A stretch of DNA of 64,000 nt from positions 7,203-71,202 of the forward strand of contig NZ_SMYZ01000021.1 of the NCBI RefSeq assembly GCF_004919685.1. The letters run 5' to 3'. The notes under the pieces were generated by a model that saw only the letters and a list, made by a program, of their open reading frames with translations, did no database searches and was not told where the DNA came from. The position numbers and the translations under genes were made by a program. Below, piece after piece: positions 34,147 to 42,862 of this stretch. Source of the stretch: Mesorhizobium norvegicum. Its GTDB lineage: Bacteria > Pseudomonadota > Alphaproteobacteria > Rhizobiales > Rhizobiaceae. How positions within the stretch are numbered: the stretch's first letter is position 1; every line of letters begins with the position of its first letter.

Positions 34147-35238
34147 TCAGGCCACCCAACGCGAAAACAATGAGGTCGAAAGCGCCCGGCCGGCGGACTT
34201 TTCTCGGATGATCAGCTCACCCGATTCGATCTTGCCGCCCATGCCGGCAAAGGTGTCGCGCATCAAGGCATGGATGGCGAAGAAGGAGGCGCGGATCGAA
34301 TAGGCGGTCAGCACCACGGCAAGCGGCTTCGGCGTCAGGATCGCGCGGCAAAGGTCGGTCAAATCAGGCAGGTTCTCGAACAATTGCCAGACCTCGCCCT
34401 TGGGGCCGCGGCCATAGGCCGGCGGGTCGAACAGGATGATGTCGTAGCGGCTGCCGCGGCGCTCCTCGCGCTCGGCGAATTTCACCGCGTCGTCGACGAT
34501 CCAGCGGATCGGCTTGCTGCCGAGCCCAGCCATCTCCTGATTTTCGCGGGCCCAGCCGATCGCTTTCTTCGAGGCATCGACATGGGTGACCTCGGCGCCG
34601 GCGCGGGCTGCCACCAGCGAGGCAAGACCGGTATAGCCGAACAGGTTCAGCACCTTGACCGGCCGCTTCGCCGCCGCGATCAGCCCGGCCATGTGGTCCC
34701 AGTGCGAGGCCTGCTCGGGAAAGACGCCGACATGGCGAAACGAGGTGAAACGGCCGAGATAGTCGATGCCGTCATGCTTCATCGGCCAGGTCTCGCCGAG
34801 CGGCGTCTTGGGGAAACGCCAGCGGCCGATGCCTTCCTCGTCGGTATCACCGGTGAAGATGGCGTCGGCGCGCTCCCAGTCTTTTGCCGGCAAGGCCTTT
34901 TGCCAGATCGCCTGGCCCTCGGGCCGCACGATCCGGTAAGGGCCGTATTGTTCGAGCTTCTGACCGGCGCCGCTGTCGAGCAGCGCATAATCGGCATTGG
35001 GCGCGACTTCCAGGATCACAGGAAGCTGCTCGCTGGGCAGAGCGCCTTCGCGGCGGGCCAGGATGCGCGGCGCCGCTTTCGGCTCGGAACGGTTGTCCGC
35101 CTTCGCCTCGTGCCGCTCGCGCGGCGGCGCTTCCGGTCGGGCAGGAGCCTGGCCGGTACGCGGACGTGACGCGTCCGCCGCACCCTTTGCGGATGGATGC
35201 GGACGGTTGTCGCGGCGTTTGTCGCGAAAAGACTTCAA
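34147..35238 (-). CDS. Class I SAM-dependent rRNA methyltransferase (RlmI/RlmK-like)
   Basis: About 363 residues. The first 80 are basic and low in complexity. The middle part resembles the RlmI-type domain preceding the catalytic fold (GPYRIVRPEGQAIWQKALP, HVGVFPEQASHWDHM). The SAM site is VLNLFGYTGLASLVAARAGA (about 196-215), VTHVDASKKAIGWA and the catalytic loop ILFDPPAYGRGPKG (about 266-279). 23S rRNA m5C methylation is inferred. No ATG start is available near the beginning; TTG at 35238 has ggag upstream, and an alternative TTG lies at 35295. Gap to the next gene: 17 bp, so it likely heads the trmH-lspA operon. Confidence 0.83.
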   Translation of the reverse strand: MKSFRDKRRDNRPHPSAKGAADASRPRTGQAPARPEAPPRERHEAKADNRSEPKAAPRILARREGALPSEQLPVILEVAPNADYALLDSGAGQKLEQYGPYRIVRPEGQAIWQKALPAKDWERADAIFTGDTDEEGIGRWRFPKTPLGETWPMKHDGIDYLGRFTSFRHVGVFPEQASHWDHMAGLIAAAKRPVKVLNLFGYTGLASLVAARAGAEVTHVDASKKAIGWARENQEMAGLGSKPIRWIVDDAVKFAEREERRGSRYDIILFDPPAYGRGPKGEVWQLFENLPDLTDLCRAILTPKPLAVVLTAYSIRASFFAIHALMRDTFAGMGGKIESGELIIREKSAGRALSTSLFSRWVA

Positions 35239-35374
35239 GCGGGGGCAACTCCGAGCGGCGTGGCCGCTTTTGACATAGGGCAACCGGCTTCGCAACCAAG
35301 TCCGACACGCCGGCCTTCCCGGTTTATGTCGGCCGGCGATGGACCAATGTCAAAGAAACAGGCAAATCTGCTGG

Positions 35375-36064
35375 ATGTCCCGCTCCGAACGCCTGCTCGA
35401 CCTGATCCAGTCCTTGCGTCGGCATCGCCGGCCGGTGAGCGGGCAGGCGCTGGCCGATGAGCTTGGGATTTCGATCCGCACGCTCTACCGAGATATTGCG
35501 ACGCTGCAGGGCCAAGGTGCGCCGATCGAGGGTGAGGCGGGGCTGGGTTATGTGCTGAAGCCCGGCTTCATGCTGCCGCCGCTGATGTTCAGCGACGAGG
35601 AGATCGAAGCCATGGTGCTCGGCTCGCGCTGGGTCGCCAAGCAGCCGGACCAGCGTCTCTCGGCCGCCGCCGCCAATGCTTTGGCCAAGATCGCCGCCGT
35701 GCTGCCGGACGATCTGCGCGAGGATCTCGACGCGAGCACACTGCTGGTCGGCCCTCCCGCCGCGGCCATCGAGGGCATCGACCTTGGTCTGGTGCGGCAG
35801 GCCATCCGCAACGAGCGCAAGCTCGGCTTTTTATACCGCGATGCTGGCGGCGCCGCGTCCGAACGTGTGGTTTGGCCGTTTGCGCTGGGGTTCTTCGACA
35901 AGGTGCGGGTGGTGGTGGCGTGGTGCGAGATGCGGCAAGATTTCCGGCATTTTCGCGCCGATCGCATCGCCGAGCTTCAAGCAACAGATACGCGCTATCC
36001 GCGCCGTCGCCAGGCACTGCTCAAGGAATGGCGGGCGACGCTCGACAAGCCGCGTGGTTCGTGA
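35375..36064 (+). CDS. YafY family transcriptional regulator (HTH-WYL)
   Basis: 229 residues. N-terminal winged helix (RSERLLDLIQSLRRHRRPVS at about 2-21, ALADELGISIRTLYRDI at about 24-40) and a WYL-type sensor domain (about 130-215, RNERKLGFLYRDAGG, VVWPFALGFFDKVRVVVAWC, FRHFRADRI). WYL proteins sense nucleotides, nucleic acids or small effectors; the target here is unknown. It lies 74 bp before the VOC gene on the same strand. The start at 35375 (MSRSERLL) is the conventional one; the open frame extends 12 codons further upstream. Confidence 0.9.
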   Translation: MSRSERLLDLIQSLRRHRRPVSGQALADELGISIRTLYRDIATLQGQGAPIEGEAGLGYVLKPGFMLPPLMFSDEEIEAMVLGSRWVAKQPDQRLSAAAANALAKIAAVLPDDLREDLDASTLLVGPPAAAIEGIDLGLVRQAIRNERKLGFLYRDAGGAASERVVWPFALGFFDKVRVVVAWCEMRQDFRHFRADRIAELQATDTRYPRRRQALLKEWRATLDKPRGS

Positions 36065-36138
36065 CGGCTGCTGCCAGAAACTGACAGTAGCCTATCCTAT
36101 GGTCGCCAAGTCGAAACGCTGAACCTTGGAGAGCAGAC

Positions 36139-36534
36139 ATGACCACCCCGAATTTCGTCATCCTCTATGTCGACCAGCCGCAACAGAGCGGTGCCTTCTA
36201 CGGTGCACTGCTCGGCCGTGAGCCGGTCGAAAGTTCGCCGACCTTCGTGCTGTTCGTTCTCGACAACGGCTTCAAGCTCGGCCTCTGGTCGCGCCACACG
36301 GTGGAGCCGGCTGCTGCCGCGGCAGGCGGCGGCGCCGAAATCGTCTTTGCGCTGCATACGCCCGATGCGGTCGATGCCACTCATGCCGACTGGTCCGGGC
36401 GCGGGCTGACAATCCTGCAGACGCCGACCGACATGGATTTCGGCCGCACCTTCGTTGCGCTCGATCCCGACAATCATCGCCTGCGCGTCTACTGGCTGTC
36501 CGATGGGGAACAGGCCAATGGGGAACAAAAATGA
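36139..36534 (+). CDS. VOC family (glyoxalase/bleomycin resistance-like) protein
   Basis: 131 residues with one vicinal-oxygen-chelate module: two beta-alpha-beta-beta-beta halves ([20 protein letters not shown] at about 5-24; [20 protein letters not shown] at about 68-87) and the terminal [16 protein letters not shown] (about 106-121). Family members bind a metal at the repeated H/E sites or sequester small toxins; the catalytic set is not decidable. It overlaps the following EVE gene by four bases (ATGA) and follows the YafY regulator. Confidence 0.85.
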   Translation: MTTPNFVILYVDQPQQSGAFYGALLGREPVESSPTFVLFVLDNGFKLGLWSRHTVEPAAAAAGGGAEIVFALHTPDAVDATHADWSGRGLTILQTPTDMDFGRTFVALDPDNHRLRVYWLSDGEQANGEQK

Positions 36535-36968
36535 GCGCGTACTGGATCGCGGTGGCCTCCGCCGAGCATGTCCGGCGCGGCCGTGCCGCCGGCTTCATGC
36601 AGGTCAACCACGGCAAGGCGGCACCGCTGCGTCGCGTCAAGCCCAGCGATGGCATCATCTATTATTCGCCGACCATCATTATGGGCCAGAAAGACGGCCT
36701 GCAGGCTTTCACCGCAATCGGCACGGTGCGGGAAGGCGAACCCTATCAGGGCGTCATGGGTGGCGGTTTCACACCGTTCCGCCGCGACGTCGAGTGGACA
36801 GCGGCTGAAGAAACGCCGATCAAGCCGTTACTCGACAGGCTGGACTTCACCGCCGGAAAGTCGAACTGGGGTTATCAGCTTCGGTTCGGCCTTTTCGAAA
36901 TCGGGGATCACGATTTTCGTGTCATCGCCGAGGCGATGGGCGCCAAAATGGCTGCTATAGTAAACTAG
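36531..36968 (+). CDS. EVE domain-containing protein (UPF0310)
   Basis: 145 residues, PUA-like EVE fold throughout: [20 protein letters not shown] start, [20 protein letters not shown] (about 23-42), [20 protein letters not shown], and [17 protein letters not shown] domains bind modified cytosine or related nucleobases in RNA or DNA and sometimes work in defence systems or RNA modification reading; here no defence gene adjoins. It starts inside the VOC stop codon, so the two are translationally coupled. Its stop codon shares bases with the convergent gene that follows. Confidence 0.88.
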   Translation: MSAYWIAVASAEHVRRGRAAGFMQVNHGKAAPLRRVKPSDGIIYYSPTIIMGQKDGLQAFTAIGTVREGEPYQGVMGGGFTPFRRDVEWTAAEETPIKPLLDRLDFTAGKSNWGYQLRFGLFEIGDHDFRVIAEAMGAKMAAIVN

Positions 36969-37930
36969 GCGGTGAGCGCCTTGTAGACGGCAATGCCGGC
37001 GGCAAGGTCCTCGAGCGCCGCGCCGACCGACTTGAACAGCGTGATCTCGTCGGCGCTTTCGCGGCCCTTCTTCTGGCCGCGCGCCAATTCGTGCAGATCG
37101 GCGACGATGGCTTCCGGCTTCAGCACGCCGGAGGCCAGCGGCTGCACGATGTCGCCGGCTTCCTTGGTGGCGCCGGCGCGGGTGTCGACATAGACGCGGG
37201 CGAGCCTGATCGCATCATCATCGCTTTCGCGCATCGTAGGCGTAAAGCCGCCGACCAGGTCGACATGGGTTCCCGGCCGCAACAATGCGCCCTTGATCAA
37301 TGGCGTGGTCGTGATCGTCGCCGAGGAGATGATGTCGGCCTGCCCAAGCTCGGCATCGAGATCACTTGCGGCGCTGGCCGCGAAGCCTTCGGCGCGCAGA
37401 TCGGCCGCGACCTTCTCGGCATTGGCCGGGGTGCGGTTCCAGATGCGGATGGTCTTGATCGGCCGCACGGCTGAGTGCGCCTTGGCGAGGAAGGGCGACA
37501 GCGCGCCGGCGCCGACCACAAGCAGCCGCGAGGCATCGTCGCGGGCCATATAGGAGGCCGCAAGTGCCGAAGCGCAGGCCGTGCGCCATTGGGTCAACCG
37601 CTGGCCGTCGATCAAGGCCTCGGGTTCGCCGGTGGCGCCGTTGAGCAGGAGATAGAGCCCCATCACCGCGGGCTTGCCGATGGCGTTGTTGTCGGGCGAA
37701 ACGGTGACGATCTTGACGCCGACGTGACCACCGGCCGACGTGCCGGCCGCGTTGAGGTCGGTCCAGGCCGGCATCAAAAGCAGGGTGGAGGCCGCGCCAT
37801 CGGGCCGTTCGATCGTATGATGGTGCCTGACCGGCTGCACCGCACCGTCGCGAAACGCCGTGCGCAGCGTCTCGACCAATCCGGGAAAGGTCAGCGCATG
37901 GTCGACCTCTGCGGCCGAAATGGTCAGCAT
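36965..37930 (-). CDS. Ornithine cyclodeaminase/mu-crystallin family protein
   Basis: 321 residues. The fold begins [20 protein letters not shown] (about 2-21), with [18 protein letters not shown] (about 114-131), the NAD-binding [20 protein letters not shown] (about 133-152) and [17 protein letters not shown] (about 198-214). Family activities include ornithine cyclodeaminase, alanine dehydrogenase and ketimine reductase; substrate is not clear. The start is the ATG before LTISAAEV; the longer arginine-rich frame upstream overlaps the LapA gene and is rejected. Convergent with the EVE gene, sharing ctag in the two stop codons. Confidence 0.88.
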   Translation of the reverse strand: MLTISAAEVDHALTFPGLVETLRTAFRDGAVQPVRHHHTIERPDGAASTLLLMPAWTDLNAAGTSAGGHVGVKIVTVSPDNNAIGKPAVMGLYLLLNGATGEPEALIDGQRLTQWRTACASALAASYMARDDASRLLVVGAGALSPFLAKAHSAVRPIKTIRIWNRTPANAEKVAADLRAEGFAASAASDLDAELGQADIISSATITTTPLIKGALLRPGTHVDLVGGFTPTMRESDDDAIRLARVYVDTRAGATKEAGDIVQPLASGVLKPEAIVADLHELARGQKKGRESADEITLFKSVGAALEDLAAGIAVYKALTA

Positions 37931-37967
37931 GAAAAACTCCGTGGGGACAAAACCGCCGACAGGCGGT

Positions 37968-38348
37968 TCAAGTGGTCGGCTTCGGCAATGCCGACCCTTG
38001 GGCCGACCCTTGAGCCGCCCCCTGGGCCGATCCTTGGACCGGGCTTTGCGGTGCCGCCGGCGCACGGCTGACCGCCTGGCGCAGGTTCTCGGCCTCGACG
38101 CCACGCTGGCGCGCCAGCTTGCGGTAGCGGCCCTGCTTGACCCAGGTTGCCAGGCTGCCGACGATCATGCCGATGGCGAGCGCCAGGAACAAGAAGATGA
38201 ACAGCGGCAAAGTCAGTGTCAGCTTGGGATTGCCGGGGTTGAACGGATCCAGCGTGAAGGCGACCAGTTCGCGATTGGCAACGGCGAGTGCGATCAGGAT
38301 GATCGCCAGGGGCACGAAGATCACGATGAGCATGAAGCGATTGAACAT
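37968..38348 (-). CDS. LapA family (DUF1049) membrane protein
   Basis: 126 residues, two membrane helices (about 5-24, LIVIFVPLAIILIALAVANR; about 47-67, LPLFIFLFLALAIGMIVGS) with the NRELVAFTLDPF loop between and a basic cytoplasmic part (WVKQGRYRKLARQRG). The tail is a Gly/Ala/Gln/Ser repeat (QGSAQGAAQGSAQGSA). LapA-domain proteins assist LPS assembly complexes in Escherichia coli (LapA/YciS). It lies 54 bp after ihfB on the same strand, a common rhizobial pair. Confidence 0.87.
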   Translation of the reverse strand: MFNRFMLIVIFVPLAIILIALAVANRELVAFTLDPFNPGNPKLTLTLPLFIFLFLALAIGMIVGSLATWVKQGRYRKLARQRGVEAENLRQAVSRAPAAPQSPVQGSAQGAAQGSAQGSALPKPTT

Positions 38349-38402
38349 GATGTTTTCCGTCGGAAGCTGGCCTGTCCGAAAGGCCGTCTGGCGCTGACGC
38401 GC

Positions 38403-38687
38403 CTACTTGCCGCCGTTCAGCCTTTCACGCAGTTCCTTGCCGGTCTTGAAGAACGGCACCCATTTCTCCTCGACCTCGACGGATTCGCCGGTGCGCGGAT
38501 TGCGGCCGGTGCGGGCGGGACGGTTTTTCACCGAAAAAGCGCCGAAGCCACGCAACTCGACCCGGTTGCCTTCGGCAAGGGCGTCGGTGATTTCATCGAA
38601 GATCGCGCCGACGATGTTTTCGACGTCGCGCAGGAAAAGATGCGGATTGCGCGTGGCAATAATCTGCACAAGTTCGGACTTGATCAT
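38403..38687 (-). CDS. ihfB: Integration host factor subunit beta
   Basis: Nucleoid protein that bends DNA as a heterodimer with IhfA. 94 residues with the HU/IHF fold: [20 protein letters not shown] (about 2-21), [20 protein letters not shown] (about 39-58), the DNA-wrapping arm with [12 protein letters not shown] (about 61-72) containing the Pro that intercalates, and [17 protein letters not shown]. The family signature is complete. It lies downstream of sppA by 83 bp; the two are cotranscribed in many rhizobia. IHF acts with sigma-54, whose gene is 4 kb away. Confidence 0.96.
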   Translation of the reverse strand: MIKSELVQIIATRNPHLFLRDVENIVGAIFDEITDALAEGNRVELRGFGAFSVKNRPARTGRNPRTGESVEVEEKWVPFFKTGKELRERLNGGK

Positions 38688-38770
38688 GAGACGGGTCCCC
38701 GTGAAAGCAGTGCGGTCAAATTTATGAGGATGATTTTATTTGCTTTTTTCACTTGCCCCCAAACGGCATC

Positions 38771-39727
38771 TCAAGGGTGCCAGACGGAAACGAGACCGTC
38801 AAGAAACAAGCGGTCGGCACCGAGTTCATGGATGACGTCGCTGCTATAGGCCGGCAGGCCGAGCGCATTGCCGATCGTTTGCGCCATCGCCTTGGAGAAC
38901 AGGAAGCCGCCGCGCCGTTCAGTGTCCTTCCATTCGACGACCTTGAGTTTGGCATCGACGCCCTTGGTCGCCAGCCAGTCGACCGCTTCGGTCTCGCCGC
39001 CGACGGCGTCGATCAGTCCGTTGGCGACACCCTGGCGACCGGTGAAGATCGAGCCGTCGGCAAGCACCAGCGCTTGCTCGCGGGTCATCTTGCGGCGCTC
39101 GGCAACGATGCCGACAAACCAGTCGTAGCTGTCGAGGATGAGCTTGCGGACCATGGCGCGCTCGTCGTCATTGGTCGGCTTGAAAGGCGAGGGGGCGGCT
39201 TTCAGCGGCGAGGACTTCACTTCCTCCAGCTTGACGCCGAGCTTGTCCATCAGGCCGCTGACATCGGGATACTGGATCAACACGCCGATCGAGCCGACGA
39301 TCGAAGTCTTGCGGGCAACGATGTGATCGGCGGCACTGGCGATCATATAGCCCGCCGATGCGGCGAGCGTGCCGACTTCCGCCACCACCGGCTTGTCGGC
39401 AGCCAGCTTGCGCACCTCTTCATAGATCGATTCACCGCCGACCGTGGTGCCGCCAGGCGAATCGATCGACAGGATCACGCCTTTCACCTTCGACGACAGG
39501 CGGATGGTTTCCAGCCGCTTGATCAGTTCCTCGTCCTCGGTGATGGTGCCTTCGATCCTGACCTTGGCGATATGGTCGACCGCCGAGCCGCCGAAATCGT
39601 CGCCATAGAACCAGGCTGAAAGCGCAATCACCCCAAGTGCAACGATGCCTATGGCGACGACGCGCCAGAATGTCAGCTTGCGCCGCAAACGGCGGCGGTC
39701 GATCAGGTCGTCGGCTCTCAGTGCCAT
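38771..39727 (-). CDS. sppA: Signal peptide peptidase SppA (36K type)
   Basis: A membrane-anchored serine protease that degrades cleaved signal peptides, 318 residues. One N-terminal helix (about 21-41, VVAIGIVALGVIALSAWF) anchors it with the catalytic part in the periplasm. The S49 core has KGVILSIDSPGGTTVGGESI (about 82-101), the nucleophile Ser in GTLAASAGYMIASAADHIVA (about 118-137) and the downstream SIVGSIGVL. The length corresponds to the short SppA form that assembles as an octamer. Adjacent to ihfB. Confidence 0.93.
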   Translation of the reverse strand: MALRADDLIDRRRLRRKLTFWRVVAIGIVALGVIALSAWFYGDDFGGSAVDHIAKVRIEGTITEDEELIKRLETIRLSSKVKGVILSIDSPGGTTVGGESIYEEVRKLAADKPVVAEVGTLAASAGYMIASAADHIVARKTSIVGSIGVLIQYPDVSGLMDKLGVKLEEVKSSPLKAAPSPFKPTNDDERAMVRKLILDSYDWFVGIVAERRKMTREQALVLADGSIFTGRQGVANGLIDAVGGETEAVDWLATKGVDAKLKVVEWKDTERRGGFLFSKAMAQTIGNALGLPAYSSDVIHELGADRLFLDGLVSVWHP

Positions 39728-39901
39728 GGTCAGCCTTTCAGTCGGCGGGAGGAGACGCTTTTAGACCATGATCCTTCCATCGGGAAGCAGTTCTCTTTCC
39801 CGGCAGTGTCTCAGTTTGAAATTTGCGGAAACGCCTAATCCTTTGGCCGAGTTGTGCAAACGCCCTATATACCGGCAAAAGGCATAGGCATAGGAGACGT
39901 C

Positions 39902-40096
39902 ATGATCGCCAAACACACAACCGCCGAAGATATGGCTCGAACTGTAGGTGTTGACCCGAACACATTCCGCGAAGCGTTGCGTAATGTGAAGCACCCTCGG
40001 AAACGCAACACTGATTGGGAAGTGAAAATTGGCAGCCCATCGTATTCGGGAATGCGCACCGTTCTTGTTGGTCTCATACGGCGGAAGGCGGCCTGA
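39902..40096 (+). CDS. Small hypothetical protein with HTH-like start, 64 aa
   Basis: Sequence MIAKHTTAEDMARTVGVDPN then TFREALRN resembles the first helices of short rhizobial proteins that carry an HTH-like or MATE-like 'AEDIAxxVGVDPKxFRxALR' unit. It ends in GSPSYSGMRTVLVGLIRRKA. A ribosome site (taggagacgtc) supports this ATG. No membrane segment or catalytic residue is seen. A fragment of another short gene follows at 40113, so the locus may be an eroded pair. Confidence 0.5.
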   Translation: MIAKHTTAEDMARTVGVDPNTFREALRNVKHPRKRNTDWEVKIGSPSYSGMRTVLVGLIRRKAA

Positions 40097-40112
40097 CGCT
40101 GACCGGATCTAA

Positions 40113-40220
40113 GGCCAAAAGCGTCCCGCCGAAGTGATCGGCAACGCCGTTAGCACCATGCGCATTGCCAACATCAAGCCGCCGACCAACGCGCTTCTCT
40201 GGTTTCAAATTTCAAACTGA
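40113..40220 (+). pseudogene. Remnant of a short conserved rhizobial gene
   Basis: An open stretch without a start codon translates GQKRPAEVIGNAVSTMRIAN then IKPPTNALLWFQISN and stops. The segment RPAEVIGNAVSTMRIA resembles the N-terminus of short rhizobial proteins (PADVIGNAVxVMRIATGE), after which similarity ends. I read this as a truncated copy. The call rests on memory of that family and is tentative. The remainder of the gap up to 40490 shows nothing convincing. Confidence 0.33.
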
Positions 40221-40490
40221 CCTCTTTCCCACACGACGGGACAATCGGCGCGGATGGTCGAGATGGCCATGCCGCATACACGATCGACCGGGCCGGCCAG
40301 GCGGGGCATCCGACATCTCCCCTCACGTATTTGTGCATTCACCGCGAGGTCGGGCGGCGAGACAGACAGCTGATAAATTTTACCCCGCGTGTCTGTTTCT
40401 GCTATGAAGAACGGGCAGTTGTGCGGACCTGGTTTTCATCTGTACAAGTGCGGCTGTCACATTTTTGCAGTTTTCGTGGGCTTGTGCTTG

Positions 40491-40519
40491 CTTGAAGGCG
40501 CCGGCGTCCCACCTATAGG
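40491..40519 (+). promoter_or_regulatory. Candidate promoter of the lptC-lptA-lptB operon
   Basis: cttgaa (40491-40496), 17-base spacer, tatagg (40514-40519), a good match to rhizobial housekeeping promoters, 41 bp before lptC. It lies in an intergenic stretch (40221-40560) with no gene. Confidence 0.6.
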
Positions 40520-40560
40520 CGATGCTCCCGGGTGGGCAGGGGTTTAGAAGAAAGCAGTGA

Positions 40561-41274
40561 ATGTTAGCGCGACCGAATGAACCGACCGACGCCGAGATGG
40601 AGTTGGTCCCCCAGGCGGACGGCCGGACGCGTGGCGACGCGTTCGACCGCGCGCAACGTCATTCGCGCCGCGTGCGCATTCTCAAGTTTGCGGTGCCGCT
40701 GGCTGCGGCCCTGATCGCCATCGCTTTCCCGGTCTACTCCTATCTGGCCGCACCCATCTCCGTGAAGGTTCAGGCGGAAGGCACCGCCTTTTCCAACGGC
40801 AAGCTGGTGATGGCCAATCCCAAGCTCAACGGTTTCACCAAGCAGAAGCAGCCCTATTCGATGACCGCGCTGCGCGCCATTCAGGATGTCAGCACGCAAG
40901 GTATCATCGAACTGGAAGGCATCGACGCCAAGGTGCCGATCGCGCCCGACAATGTAGCGGCGGTCAAGGCCTCGCACGGCACCTACGATCGCGACGGCAA
41001 TACGATGAACCTGACCAGCGACGTGACGATCACCACAACCGACGGCATGCAGGCCAAGTTCAAATCGGTCTTCCTCGACATGGGCAAAGGCACTATGAAG
41101 ACGGGAGATCCCGTCGATGTCAGCCGTGGCGGGTCGCGGATCCAGGCGGATTCGATGTCGGTCCAGGACAATGGCAAGATTCTGGTTTTCGAGAACAAAG
41201 TGCGCGTCAACATCGATTCCGCCGCCTTGAAGACGGCAGAGGGAAACAGCGGAGAAACCAATGCGGCTCAGTAG
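40561..41274 (+). CDS. lptC: LPS export ABC transporter periplasmic protein LptC
   Basis: Bitopic inner-membrane protein that passes LPS from the LptBFG transporter to LptA. 237 residues: cytoplasmic basic start, one membrane helix (about 43-64, FAVPLAAALIAIAFPVYSYL), then the beta-jellyroll periplasmic domain (about 80-215) with EGTAFSNGKLVMANPKLNG, ASHGTYDRDGNTMNLTSDVT and VDVSRGGSRIQADSMSVQDN. It overlaps lptA by 14 bp. The family's sequence is weakly conserved, but position beside lptA and lptB secures the call. Confidence 0.92.
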   Translation: MLARPNEPTDAEMELVPQADGRTRGDAFDRAQRHSRRVRILKFAVPLAAALIAIAFPVYSYLAAPISVKVQAEGTAFSNGKLVMANPKLNGFTKQKQPYSMTALRAIQDVSTQGIIELEGIDAKVPIAPDNVAAVKASHGTYDRDGNTMNLTSDVTITTTDGMQAKFKSVFLDMGKGTMKTGDPVDVSRGGSRIQADSMSVQDNGKILVFENKVRVNIDSAALKTAEGNSGETNAAQ

Positions 41275-41845
41275 TTCGACGCGGCTCGCGGCTGCAACTT
41301 CAGCGTTGCTGCTGCTCGGACTTGTGCCGTCATGGGCGCAGACCACCAGCCAATCAGGCCTCAAACTGTCCGGCGACAAGCCGATCCAGATCGAAAGCGA
41401 CAAGCTGGAGGTCCGCCAGGCCGAAAGTATCGCCATCTTCACGGGCAATGTCAGCGTCGTCCAGGGCCCGACATTGATGAAGGCCGGCAAGATGATGGTC
41501 TATTACGTCAAGGACCCCAACGCCGGCGCCAAGGGCGCGGAAGCGGCTGGCGCGGCAGCCATGACCGGCTCGGCCAACATCGATCACCTTGAGATCTCCG
41601 ACAAGGTTTACATCAAGTCGGATGCGCAGGTCGCGACCGGCGATCAAGGCAGCTTCGATATGAAGAGCCAGGTGCTGGTGCTTTCGGGCAAAAAGGTCGT
41701 TCTGTCGCAGAACGACAACGTTCTGGTCGGCTGCAAGCTCACCGTGCAGATGAAAAGCGGGTTGGCCCAGGTTGATCCATGCGCTGGGCAACGCGTCCAG
41801 ATGTCGATCACGCCGCCGCCGAAATCGGGAGCGACGAACCCCTGA
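41261..41845 (+). CDS. lptA: LPS transport periplasmic protein LptA (OstA)
   Basis: Forms the periplasmic bridge for LPS between inner and outer membranes. 194 residues: a cleavable signal peptide (about 1-26, [20 protein letters not shown]), then the OstA jellyroll with [20 protein letters not shown] (about 39-58), [20 protein letters not shown] (about 59-78) and [20 protein letters not shown] (about 127-146). Start overlaps lptC and stop overlaps the lptB ATG (TGATG), so the three are coupled. Confidence 0.93.
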   Translation: MRLSSSTRLAAATSALLLLGLVPSWAQTTSQSGLKLSGDKPIQIESDKLEVRQAESIAIFTGNVSVVQGPTLMKAGKMMVYYVKDPNAGAKGAEAAGAAAMTGSANIDHLEISDKVYIKSDAQVATGDQGSFDMKSQVLVLSGKKVVLSQNDNVLVGCKLTVQMKSGLAQVDPCAGQRVQMSITPPPKSGATNP

Positions 41846-42663
41846 TGGCCAGCCTGTCGTCGCTGACGGCGCGTCTTCCGGGGCGGGCCGCTGGCAAGCT
41901 TTCGGCGCCGGCCACGGTGACCGTCGATGCGGGAAAGTTCAAGGGAACCCTGATCGCAAAGGGTTTGACCAAGAGCTACAAGGGCCGCAAGGTCGTCAGC
42001 GGCGTCACCATCGGCGTGCGTGCCGGCGAGGCCGTTGGATTGCTTGGTCCCAATGGCGCCGGCAAGACGACCTGTTTCTACATGGTCACGGGCCTGGTGC
42101 CGGTGGATGAAGGCACGATCGAGATCGACGGCTTCGACGTCACGTCGATGCCGATGTACCGTCGCGCCCGCCTCGGCATCGGCTATCTGCCGCAGGAAGC
42201 GTCGATTTTCCGTGGCCTCAATGTCGAGCAGAATATCCGTGCCGTGCTGGAAGTGGTCGAAAAGGACCGCAAGGTGCGCGAGCGCAATCTCGACGAACTG
42301 CTTGAGGAATTCCACATCAGCCATCTGCGCAAGGCGCCATCCATGTCGCTCTCGGGCGGCGAGCGGCGACGCCTGGAAATCGCACGTGCGCTCGCGACGC
42401 GTCCGGCCTACATGCTGCTCGACGAGCCTTTTGCCGGCATCGATCCGATCGCCGTCGCCGACATCCAGCAATTGGTGCGCCACCTGACGGCGCGCGGCAT
42501 CGGCGTCCTCATCACCGATCACAATGTGCGCGAAACGCTCGGACTGATCGACCGCGCCTACATCATCCATGCCGGCCAGGTGCTGACCCATGGAAGGGCC
42601 GACGAAGTGGTGGCAAACCCGGATGTGCGGCGACTTTACCTCGGCGAGGGTTTTACGCTCTGA
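41845..42663 (+). CDS. lptB: LPS export ABC transporter ATP-binding protein LptB
   Basis: Cytoplasmic ATPase that powers LPS extraction by LptFG. About 272 residues; a ~33-residue N-terminal extension precedes the ABC core. Walker [12 protein letters not shown] (about 70-80), Q-loop in [23 protein letters not shown] signature [15 protein letters not shown] (about 169-183), Walker [14 protein letters not shown] (about 190-202) and the switch His in [10 protein letters not shown]. The start overlaps the lptA stop; a longer frame from 41779 is possible but overlaps lptA fully. lptF and lptG are not in the window. Confidence 0.95.
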   Translation: MASLSSLTARLPGRAAGKLSAPATVTVDAGKFKGTLIAKGLTKSYKGRKVVSGVTIGVRAGEAVGLLGPNGAGKTTCFYMVTGLVPVDEGTIEIDGFDVTSMPMYRRARLGIGYLPQEASIFRGLNVEQNIRAVLEVVEKDRKVRERNLDELLEEFHISHLRKAPSMSLSGGERRRLEIARALATRPAYMLLDEPFAGIDPIAVADIQQLVRHLTARGIGVLITDHNVRETLGLIDRAYIIHAGQVLTHGRADEVVANPDVRRLYLGEGFTL

Positions 42664-42862
42664 GCGTGAAATTTGTTTCCTGACACGATTTTTGCGGTTC
42701 GCGCGGCTCTTTTTCCTCGATTTTGCTCCGAGATAACGCTCCGGTAAGCGGGTTTTGCTAGCAATTGCCTTGACAAGCAAAAGCTGGGCCAGTTTCTATG
42801 GCCGGCTGCAAAATTCTTTTCCGGAAGTCCGGATGCGTAGACGAGGCGTTTGAAACCGAACC

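Noticed and set aside
36097-36528. Minus-strand 143-residue frame opposite the VOC gene
   Set aside because: The plus strand encodes a standard VOC protein coupled to the EVE gene; the antisense frame has no motif.
42769-42799. Housekeeping or sigma-54 promoter ahead of rpoN
   Set aside because: cttgac is present but the best -10 (ttctat) is 19 bases away, and no GG-N10-GC pair exists for sigma-54, so neither was listed as a feature.
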